A stretch of 64,000 nucleotides of DNA from Chrysoporthe austroafricana (Eukaryota; Ascomycota; Sordariomycetes; Diaporthales; Cryphonectriaceae): contig JYIP02000005.1 of NCBI GenBank assembly GCA_001051155.2, positions 3,720,001 through 3,784,000 of the forward strand, written 5' to 3'. Under the pieces are notes generated by a model. The model had not been told where the DNA came from, ran no database searches, and worked only from the letters and a program-made list of their open reading frames with translations. The first letter of the stretch is position 1, and each line of letters starts with the position of its first letter. Positions 55,236 through 64,000 of this stretch are shown one piece after another. A program made the translations under genes and the position numbers.

Positions 55236-56933
55236 TGTTGACTTGCTCGTTCAGAAAAAGAAGGCTCCACAGATCTCATCCCTCCGATACCCACGCAAAG
55301 ATTGAGTGCTTCTGTCAAGGCTGTTTTCACTTGTCTGCGCGGGGCCTAGCAGCACGTCTCCTGCACAGTCGCACCACATCTAGCATCCTGTTTTGCGAAC
55401 GATTGTACGATAGCTTCCATGGAGCGTTTCGTATCGTGGTTTGAGCCTTACCATTTCTTGCCACATCACCACCGGCATAATCAGGCTACTGCAGCCTCCA
55501 CAACACCCCCAGCATCCGATTCGACAGCATCATCGAGCCTCGACCGCGATATCAGCATCACGAACGGCGTTTTTTTTATACCGCATTTTTCGAACATTCG
55601 AATCCCCTCCGCGCTACGCCTCACTAGGCCCATCTCTCTTTAGAGGATAGTTCTTGGAGCAGGCATCGAGCAGCAGGTGTGGGGTGAATTGTTCCGACAT
55701 TGGCTTGGAAAGTGGCGGTGGATGGTCCCTCGCATGGCGGGGAAGTTTTTTTATCTGTTGTCATACGGGGCATTACGGAATCTTTTCAAAATAATTGGAG
55801 TTCAAACAAAAGCAACAAAGGACGTGGGGGCTCACCTGGGGCATATATCATCTGATTTTTCTCAACGGCGTTCGAGAGGGGATATCACAAAGGTTCCGAC
55901 GAGGTTCCGGAGGGTGGCGGGGGCGGGTCCAGCTTGACTGGACAACAAACATCACCAAAGGGAGTGGAACCAGTGAAATTCGTGACAGAGAAAACAGGAA
56001 AGGGGAAATGAGACCAAGTCGTCGAGCGCGGGATGATGGCATCCGGACTGCGAGGATGGCTGTGGTGACGCTGATAAGCCAGCACCCCCTTTTCCCAAGG
56101 ACAAGAGTGAGTCGAGGTGTCCAAAGTACATAGGAAGGAAGGACACAGTGGAAGCAGGACAGGACAGGACAGGACGACGCCAGGCCAAACCCCTAAGGCC
56201 GCCTGCGTCGTCTCCTCCACCTTTTATATATCAGAGACTCGAGGGTCAGAGGGGAAAGGGGGGAAGAGGGGAGAGAGAGCGAGCAAAAAATTCAAACAAC
56301 TTCGGAACGCCTTCACCCGCGCTACTAGGTGCACATATATATGTGTGGTCTGTCCGTGACGATCCCCGTGTAGTGATTGATGCCCACTTCGTTCCCGCCC
56401 CGTGTGTGCCAGGTCATTGGCTGCGGGGCGTGCCACCGCCCCGATGAACACTGGAGCAGAGACGTCGTCGTTCGGACCCGTGCCGAAGGGGTGGAGAGGG
56501 TCGGGCCACGCGCGGATGACTGTCAGCCGCCCGCCCGCGCCCGCCCTCCGTGCTAGAGGCTGCTGGCTGAGAGATGGCCGCCGCGCTGGTGGGGAGTGGG
56601 GACGCGTGCGCGGACGGGGCGGACGGGGCGGCGCTTTCTACGGTGGGTGGAAACGGATTTGTGTGTGAGGGTCAAAAAGAAGGGAGGGGTTCGGTGTTTG
56701 ACTGAGCAGTGGAGCGAGTAGTCTTGTTGGTGTTTTGTCTGCCTCTTCCCGCACGGTGAGGCATTAGGAGGAAAAGGTGCGCCTCTGGCTGCGGCACGGT
56801 ACACTGACCCCCTCCTGATATCACGGCATGTGCGCGTCCTTCTCCGCTAATCATACATTTGAACCGAAGTACTCCCCCTACATAGATGGATGATGGCTGG
56901 CTTACTGCCTCTTCGAGCGTGGGCTTCCCGCCC
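55236..56933. other. Intergenic region between the REG1-like and RNase II-family genes
   Basis: About 1.7 kb between two convergent stop codons. Frames occur on both strands without domains. It contains an AGGAC array (listed separately) and T-rich runs (GTTTTTTTTATACC near 55569-55582). Probably two 3' UTRs plus spacer. Confidence 0.5.
56155..56175 (+). repeat. AGGAC pentanucleotide repeat
   Basis: Four tandem AGGAC units; the same pentamer family as the array at 50752-50769. Confidence 0.8.
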
Positions 56934-59900
56934 CTAATTATCCTTCGCTAACCCCTCAGGCTCTTCTCCCCCGGCTACTACATCGCTCTGCACGCTGATC
57001 TTCCCCGTAGCCTGGACGAACACCTCCCCCTGGTGGACGTTGATATCCGCCAGGCGGACCTCGAAGACGTCGCCCTGCCTCACGTTCGCGACGCCCAGGC
57101 CCAGCCGACTCAGGCCCTCCGGCACCAGCCACGCGTCGATGCCGAACCAGTCCAGCGTGCCGGGGATGATCTTGCGCCTCGCCCCGCCGGCGGCGTCCGA
57201 CGCCAGGGTGGTCTGGACGGTCAGCCGGAACGCATCGGGCAGCCTGGACGTGGAGGCATCGGCATCGGGATACTTCCACGCGCGCAGCAGCGCCTGCAGC
57301 ACGTAGCCCTCGCTGCCGCGGGCGTTGCTGAGGCGCTTGATGACGCCCTCGCGCAGGCGGAGCCAGGGGAAGACCTCCTTCTCGAGCGCGCGGCGGTGGA
57401 AGGGGAGCTTCTGCTCGGACACGGCGCCGCGCCCGGCCTCCTGGACGAGCGCGCTCTCGATCTGCCAGTGCGCGAGGAGGTCCGAGTACCGCCGCAGCGG
57501 GGAGGTCACCTTGACGTAGCTGTTGGTGCCCATGAGGAAGTTGCGGCCCGGGCGCGTCGACAGCTCGTCGGGCCCGATGAGGTGGCGGAGCTGGGTCCAC
57601 ACCTCGGTCGGGGGCGCGTCGCCGCGCGCGAAGTAGGGGTAGAAGACCTTCTCCGTGTAGGACTTGACCAGCGCGAGGTTCCTCTCGACGAGCGGCTGCG
57701 TGAGGAACGGGACGGGGACGTTGCGGTCTGCGCACCACTGCGCGGCGATCTCGCCGGCGAGCTGCATGATGCTCGTCACCATGGGCGACTCGCTGACGTC
57801 CCAGGAGATGCTGATCGACGGGTCGCCGCTGCAGGTCATCAGCCCCGGCGGGACTTGCTCTATCGAGGTGTCGCCGAAGGAGGCCTTGATGCTGGGGCGA
57901 GGCAGGTAGCCTGGCAGGGCACCGTTGGCAAGACGCCTCTGGTGTCGCGCCTCCGCAAGCCGATACAGGGTTTTGAGAGAGTCGAGGTCCTGTGTTTGTA
58001 GCTCGGATGGGGCTGTCATCTCGCGCGTGGCTGGCTTCTCCGCCGGCGGCTTGCCCACGACGAATCTCTCGGCCCTCGCCCATGTTGGTGGTTTCCGGAG
58101 GGTTTCACCACCTATGGCAGTGTTCGCGTCTTCCGGCGCCATGTAGATGAATTCCTGCAACTTACCAGGTGTGATTTTGGATTCCAGGATCTCTCCGTCT
58201 TCATTGATCTTGCCACTGAAGGTAAGGCAGGGTTTGTTCGGGGCAAGAGAGAACAGCTTCTGGACTTCGTCGCCCACGCCCCACATATTTGAATAGTGTC
58301 CCGAAAGGTACAGAGTCAAGGGCGTCAGGCTGGCGCGCTCCCCGAGGGCACACTGAGGTCGGATCTGAGATGCAGGGTCTGCAACGTGGATGTGGACCCA
58401 GTACTCCCCGGGCACGTCCGTCGTCTCGATCGATACAGCATCATCGATATCGGTCGTATCCTTTGAGTCGATAGCGAAAGCCTTGAGCCCGGCCCAATCA
58501 TGGCGCTTGCCATAGAAGACGTCTGGAGTGATGTATGGCTTTATGCCTTCGGGGCCCAAGGGCAGAGGCGCAAACCCACTCTCCCGCGACAGCTTGACAT
58601 ACGGGAGACGCTCCACGTAGCGGCTGTGAAGGTCCCAGGGAGGAACATAGCCCACTTCTTGTAGGAAGGTCCAACCTGTCGTCGTCGAAAGATACTCGCT
58701 GTCTTTATACCGGCCCGTCGCCCGCAATATCGCCGAGCCTATCCAGTGGAACCGTGAGGACTCGGAGAATTGGTCGTGGCCCGCCCACATCAGCATGAAA
58801 TGCAGGATACTCATGTCCACATCGCTCCAGTCCGTACGAGCACGGAGTCCCTGTTGCTTCGAGGGCCCGAGCATGCCGTGTGGGGTCCAGTCCCGGAACC
58901 GTCGGCTCTGGTCGATAGCATCCCTGGCCTTCAGGATGAACCGGCCGAGCTGGCTTTGCTTCAACTGCGACGATGTCAAGTCGGACAGAGGAGTGTTTAC
59001 CTTGCCGGGTATATCAGTGAACAGCCTGACCAGGGTCTGCATGTTCTGGATCAAGGCGGCGTCCTCGCGTGGAGTCACCTCGAACAGCCACGTCCGAGAG
59101 CTGCCTAGCGTGCCGAAAGGTCGAAAGCCCAGGTCGTCACTCATGACCGTACGGTGCACAGCATACAGCACGTGCGGAGGCGTTGGCCATTTCCACTCCG
59201 AGTCCTTTATGTGCCGGAACAGACGAGCCTGGACCTGATCCAGGGTTACATATCTGTCTCCCTCCTCGGACACAAGCTCGTGGGCTTTCTCGAGTAGTGT
59301 CCCGTGCTTCTGCAGGACCTCGTCTGTCTTCTGCTGGAACTGCACCATCTTGTGCAGCAGTCCTGCGCCGCTGACACGATCCGGGCCCAGCTTCTTCTCC
59401 GTCATCGTCCTCAGGGCCTCGCGCGACAGGTTCTCCTTGGGCAGCTTGTCGATGACGGGCTGCAGCATCTGGTCGGTGACGAAATTCCGGACGACAAACT
59501 GCGAATACAGCTTCGGGGCCGTTTTCCACCTGCCGGTAATGGTGTAGTAATGGTAGAAGCCATTGAGATAACCGAGGCATATCGCCAGAAGCGGCAGCCT
59601 GTCGCCATCTGCCATGGTCTCTATGAGGTCACCGGGCTGGAAGTCGGTCGGCGCGGGGAGGTAATCGAGCGCGCCGTCGCTGTCCAGGAAAGGCTGTTCA
59701 TAGCTCGACCTCCGCTCATCCTTCTCCTGCTCAGCCTCATTCATGGTGCGGGGCCTCGTGAGCAGGTTCCGAGGTCGCCCAGATTCACCAGAGTCGGCGG
59801 GCATCGACTTCGGGGCAGCGACTTGGTTGTCTGCCTCCCATTGTCGCAGCCGGTCGCGGATCCGCGGGGTGTCGCTACCGACTTGTGGTTGAAGGGGCTG

Positions 59901-60162
59901 TTCCTGTACGGTCGCGAAGCTCTGAAGGAGGCCCACGAGTCAGCAATATATTCAAGCCTCCTCAAGCCGGAGGTCAGGCCCCGGGGGTTCTCAATGGCCT
60001 CCTCATCCCGCGACTTACTCGGAACGCGGCGCGCGCCCCATGGGCGCTGAGGCAGCGGCTACCTGTCGTTGAATATGGCCTCTTTACCGATGGAGGCTTC
60101 GGCTGGACACCTCTGGACAGGCATTTCCAGCACATATATGACCCAGCCCCGGCCCTCTGCAT
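56934..60162 (-). CDS. Mitochondrial RNase II-family 3'-5' exoribonuclease (Cyt-4/Dss1 type)
   Basis: Hydrolytic exoribonuclease of the mitochondrial RNA degradosome, needed for mitochondrial RNA turnover and intron RNA removal. Exons 60019-60162 and 56934-59921, intron 97 nt, 1043 aa. Exon 1 encodes MQRAGAGSYMCWKCLSRGVQ and further Arg/Ser/Pro-rich sequence, a typical fungal mitochondrial presequence. It joins exactly to SFATVQEQPLQPQVG; an in-frame TGA just upstream of the frame in exon 2 shows that the long frame's own GTG at 59936 cannot be the start. The RNB domain begins near residue 525 with FAIDSKDTTDIDDAVSIE, holding the metal-binding Asp residues, and continues through HIHVADPASQIRP. 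It includes TSPLRRYSDLLAHWQIESAL, the conserved RNB-family motif. A basic C-terminal S1-like region follows. Confidence 0.94.
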
Positions 60163-61266
60163 CGTGAATTGAGCCGGTCAGAGGTGCCAAGATCGGTGGG
60201 AAGAGAGGAATGACCATGGCGATGTCCAAAAAGTTTGAGCGCGCCTGCTTATCTTATCGGCGCGGCTTATCGATAAGAACCAGCAACCGACCGACGACCT
60301 TCGCGACGTCACATTTCAGACATGACGCCAAGCTCTCTTGAGGAATCGGCGCGGAGCCTGCCATGCCCGCGACCCAAGCAGGATGGCCTGGAGGCGCTCA
60401 GTGGCTTGTCCGGATGTGCGACCTGCCCATTGGCCTGGCACAAGTGACAGCAGTGGCTGGATGCGCCGTGGCCGCCCGTGCTACGTCGGACGGGCACGTC
60501 GCTGCGGACTCGAGGGGAGGCCCGACGACCATTCAAATCCTCGCGATCCGCGCATCAGTCAAGGCCTGACTGCATGCAGTGCGTTATCGCTGTGCACCCG
60601 TGGGCCTCGAAGTGCAACACTCCTGTTTTCTGCATCTGCGGCCTCTGCGCAAGAGCTGTGACTGACGGCACACGACAGACATGTGTGGAAGCCCTGAATC
60701 GGCCGAGTGTCTCGGTGTGGGCTCCCGGCTTGCTTGCTGTCAAGCTGACCTCTCTTTCTCCTATCTTCCAAAAGGCGTGGCATAGACGGACCGGGCATCG
60801 AGCGAGTCGATGATGTCGCTGTGACTTACTGAGCCTGCCTACCACCTTGTGGATTGGTAAACAGCGGCTGCCTTCTATCCACGAGGAAGACCTCACCACC
60901 GCTGAGGACAATACCGGAACATATCCCGTCCCTGTCTGAGGTATCCAGCGACCTTCGCCACCTTTCTAGTGACTTGTATCTCCCTGCTGGAACGTTTCAT
61001 GCAGGAGGATTGGTTTATTGCCTTGCGCCCTGGGTCCCTTACTTATACACTCTGATAGACACGCGGCAAGGACAAAGATCATGAGCATCGCGCGCCGGTC
61101 GCAAAGGAAGCTGCGAGGTTGACCATCGGCAAACGGCCTTCGTCTCAACTGTGTTGCTCTTTCTCGAGGTCGACGCCATCTGGTATCTGAAGAATCAATC
61201 AGGCCCTTTTACGAGAAGAGCAGCAGGGCCTTCACGAGATCATTATATGACCACCGCGACTAGCCA
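60163..61266. other. Intergenic region upstream of the mitochondrial RNase gene
   Basis: About 1.1 kb. The promoter of the RNase gene must lie near 60163-60350, where a TTATCGATAAG-like palindrome (60265-60275) is visible. Frames on both strands beyond it have no support. Confidence 0.5.
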
Positions 61267-61332
61267 GTGAACATCTACCAACGTTCTATCTTTTTTGAAC
61301 ACTCACCAATTTTACGAAACAGCAGTTCCATC

Positions 61333-61959
61333 ATGGACTCCAGTGTCCTTACTCTGCCGGGATCTGTGGCCTCCTCCGTGAGCCATACCGATGTGGTCTC
61401 GCGTCCTCAATACATGTCTGTGTCCTACTCTATCTATATCGGCCCTTCGACGACCATCGTCAAGACGGGCTCAGACATGTTGAGCTACTTCGACACCAGC
61501 ACAACCGCCACGCTCTCTGGGCCGGCCCCGATCCCAGTGACCACACCTACCTCTCTCCCTCTCTCCATCGTGCCCTCAGACATCTCTTCCAACCTCAGCG
61601 GCTCCAGCGTGCCCACCACCCTTGTGACAGACACCGACTCGCCTGTGGTACCCTCTACCACCTGGGTCGCCGACGGCACCACGACAGAGACCGAGCCGGA
61701 CACCACGTTCACATCCACCTGGACAGCGACTCTGGATCACATGCCACCACTGACCACTCCCGGGTCCACCGCCGCGTCGGACCTCACGACCACCACGACC
61801 GGATCGCGGACGGTAGCTGGCAGCGTCCACATACCCGGATTCAACACAGTCCTCACTATCCCCCCAGTGAGTGCGACGGGGAAGTCAGCGGCTGCGCGCG
61901 GGGCGAGCGGTAGGCTCGGCAAGGTCTCGGTACGTCGTCGTGCGGCTCCGCAGGTGTGA
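61333..61959 (+). CDS. Ser/Thr-rich hypothetical protein
   Basis: 208-codon single-exon ORF from ATG 61333 (an open frame continues upstream only through a GTG). Over a third of the residues are Ser or Thr, with Pro and Val, for example TTTETEPDTTFTSTW and SDLTTTTTGSRTVAGSVHI. This is a mucin-like or cell-wall-like composition, but no signal peptide or GPI signal is visible. The C-terminus is basic (VSVRRRAAPQV). It could be a lineage-specific gene, part of a larger spliced gene, or a chance frame. No intron could be placed. Confidence 0.4.
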   Translation: MDSSVLTLPGSVASSVSHTDVVSRPQYMSVSYSIYIGPSTTIVKTGSDMLSYFDTSTTATLSGPAPIPVTTPTSLPLSIVPSDISSNLSGSSVPTTLVTDTDSPVVPSTTWVADGTTTETEPDTTFTSTWTATLDHMPPLTTPGSTAASDLTTTTTGSRTVAGSVHIPGFNTVLTIPPVSATGKSAAARGASGRLGKVSVRRRAAPQV

Positions 61960-62879
61960 TGTGTTTACTGAATGGTTTGCAGATGGGTCTCCTGGCTCTG
62001 TGCCTTATCGCCGGTCCTCTGATTCAGCTTTGAGGGAAGCTGTGTGTCAACTCGGAGCGTGCGGAAGAGGGGCTCTGGAAGGGGCTTTGTCCGTCGACGG
62101 AATGCGCAGGGGGGATTCGGGTATTGCGGCGAGGCAGTCGGGATCGGACAGCGCGTCTAGGGTTGATACGGGATGCATTTGGACATCAGCTCGGTGTCTA
62201 AAGACACCTACACCGGCGGGATTGTGTAGAGGTTCAGATGGAGCTGGGGAAGAACAGTCGCGCATTACAGAGACGTGCCATCCCGAGAGCTGCCTTTGCT
62301 TCATAGACAGGCACTAGTCGGAAGCTGAAGTGAGTAAGCATCGTGTGGAGAGTCCAGGCCGTGTCTTAGAATGAGCAACTTGGCGCTGCTGGGTTACGAC
62401 GTCCTGGCATCCGACGGGAACGGTCTCTCTCAGTCTCTCGAGGTATACGAGGGCAGATGGGGCACAGCTCAAATGAAGACGAATTGGTGTATATTCATGG
62501 GGTTTTGTGACCGTGATTTCGGTCCATGGCGGCGCCTCGTCTGTAATTTCGAGAACAGAGGCAGAGATGTAGAAGGGCTTCCTCCCGACCGCTGGGCCTT
62601 CCGAAACTGCCGAGCTCGTGGGAAATCAAGGACGTCCCTGGCGCCGGAGATCGACCGCGGCTTACCTACTCGAGCCTGGGCGTACCACCACACGAGGTTT
62701 TTCAAACCTGGGCGCATGAAGAGCCAAGCTTTTTTGACAGTGTCTTGCATGGGTGAGACGCCGTGGTCGACGACATACTATGGTAGTATCGCCCTACGCT
62801 TATACCATAGCACGGCCAGACCCTGGCCGGCGCCGTCTCGCGAGCACTGTCCATGGAGAGGCCCGCCGCCCGAGGGAGG

Positions 62880-62897
62880 CACACACACACACACACA
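62880..62897 (+). repeat. CA dinucleotide microsatellite
   Basis: Nine perfect CA units in non-coding DNA, followed by GCGAGAGACAGAG. Confidence 0.85.
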
Positions 62898-63903
62898 GCG
62901 AGAGACAGAGCGTCTCCTTCGGAGAATAGCCAGCGCAGGGTCGTCCTCGCGCTGACCGGGACCGGGGCGCGAGGGTTGCATTCGTTCCTGGATTTAGCGC
63001 GGCCCCCACATGCAGGAACAAGAACGGGCGGGCTGCAAACTCAGTACGCACCCACCCACAACGGCACGACAGCGGTCCCCAGTACGGGGCGCCAAGCGAG
63101 TGGGCTACGACGGTATTTAGGTTCTCTGGAGAATGAGATCGCCGGTCCGGCACCCCAGTACGAGCGCGAGGGGGGGGGGATGATCGTGATATTCATAGTT
63201 ATTCTCGCGCGCGGGCCGGGGGTGAGGTTGTCACTGGGCTGACGGCCTGTCTGACTGGCTGTCATCAGGTAATTATGCCTTCGCGGTCTCAGTCATGTCA
63301 TCTGGAGAGATGGCGCCCTTACCGCAAGCCTCGCCCTGCTATACATAGAAGCGGTACTTCTGGTACTGAATTGATGGTATGTACTATGTAGACCGTAGCC
63401 AGGCGCGGGGAGGGGCTCATGGACACCGGCTGTCCTGTGCTCCTCTCGCGGGAGGCCGTCCTGGTGTTGCGAGCAGAGGGCGATCCGATCAGGTCGGATG
63501 CTGTACCAGCATCGAGACGGGGCCTCCACAGGCCTCCTGATCCTCGGGTCGCCCGCCGCGGCGCTCATCTGCCGGCGAGCCCAGCACCGCTCCTGTCGCC
63601 GTACCATCCAGGACCCCCGACCGAGGCCGTCATCTCGGGCGGCAAATTGCGCTCTCTAGCGGCTAGGCGTCGGGGGCCTATGACCTCGAGTATCTGGTGG
63701 CGCCGTCGTCCTGGGGAAGAGGGGAGGGGGGAACAAGACGTCCACCCACTGGGTCAGGCACGTCGCAACGGCACTTGTGATGTGATGAGACACCCGCTCG
63801 TCCTCGTGGGCTGGGCCGTCCTCCAGCCTCCCATTCGCACCACGGCACCCGTGCCCCGCCGCCACCATCACAGGGCAGGCCGTCGCTCTCTCAACGGTCG
63901 AGG

Positions 63904-63926
63904 AGGGGGGGAGGGGGAGGGGAGGG
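63904..63926 (+). repeat. G-quadruplex-type G runs
   Basis: Four G runs (7, 5, 4 and 3 G) separated by single A residues. This fits the strongest class of quadruplex patterns, with one-base loops. A G10 run lies at 63170-63179. Confidence 0.75.
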
Positions 63927-64000
63927 ACGAGGTCGAGAGATTAGGAATCAGCAGGGCCCCGCCGATCGCGCGCATCCAATCCTATTCTGACAGCCCAAGA

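Larger units (their letters stand above)
61960..64000. other. Gene-poor right end
   Basis: About 2 kb. The largest frame (62371-62955 plus) has no domain and ends inside a CA repeat. The region contains a CA microsatellite and several G runs. Confidence 0.5.

Noticed and set aside
57033..58001. 322-codon plus-strand frame, and a 375-codon minus frame at 56956-58083
   Set aside because: Both overlap the RNase II-family exon in other frames and have Arg/Ala/Pro-biased composition without motifs.
59922..59936. GTG-started extension of the RNase exon
   Set aside because: A TGA lies just upstream in frame and the stretch is the end of a 97-nt intron; exon 1 with a mitochondrial presequence joins at 59921.
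62371..62955. 194-codon plus-strand frame
   Set aside because: No domain, and the end runs through a CA microsatellite.

Overview
The window looks like a gene-dense piece of a filamentous ascomycete nuclear genome (Pezizomycotina, most likely Sordariomycetes). It is GC-rich. Genes lie on both strands and are interrupted by short GT-AG introns, mostly 44-120 nt, often with CTAAC/CTGAC-like branch sites. The recognisable proteins (Cyt-4/Dss1-like mitochondrial RNase, REG1-like PP1 subunit with DUF1752, 14-3-3, SERCA pump, Sec10, Nus1) match fungal families. No rRNA, tRNA, CRISPR array, intact transposon or origin was found. Exon borders were placed by hand from splice motifs, reading frame and family knowledge; no search could be run.

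Layout. 1-2 kb: 5' part of prp39 (minus, runs off the left edge). 3.7-7.9 kb: synaptojanin-like SAC/inositol 5-phosphatase (plus). 8.6-9.8 kb: two orphan ORFs. 11.7-12.1 kb: a small orphan ORF holding two diverged copies of a 23-residue repeat. 12.4-15.7 kb: gene-poor, with a possible decayed minus-strand gene. 15.8-17.0 kb: 14-3-3 (minus) with an 8-nt microexon. 19.5-22.0 kb: two secreted-protein genes (class 3 lipase; small Cys-containing protein). 24.1-32.9 kb: core block with ribosomal eL36, a TUG/ASPL-type UBX protein, proteasome beta-3, a cupin gene broken by an in-frame amber codon, and a SERCA-type Ca2+-ATPase. 34.1-35.4 kb: single-pass membrane protein with a duplicated cysteine module. 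36.3-43.5 kb: exocyst Sec10 and Nus1 (divergent), then an AlkB-like dioxygenase and the tRNA m1G37 methyltransferase Trm5, which diverge across only 127 bp. 43.5-53.4 kb: gene desert rich in microsatellites and G/C runs, upstream of a REG1-like PP1 regulatory subunit (53.4-55.2 kb). 56.9-60.2 kb: mitochondrial RNase II-family exoribonuclease (minus). 61.3-62.0 kb: Ser/Thr-rich orphan ORF. The last 2 kb look non-coding and end in strong G-quadruplex-type runs.

The genes do not form a single pathway; most are housekeeping (splicing, phosphoinositide turnover, translation, protein turnover, Ca2+ transport, exocytosis, dolichol synthesis, tRNA modification, glucose signalling, mitochondrial RNA decay). 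The points most worth a second look are the 23-residue repeat protein, the Trm5/AlkB shared promoter with a PIP-like motif on the AlkB protein, the amber-interrupted cupin beside an AT-rich island, and the duplicated-cysteine membrane protein without a signal peptide.
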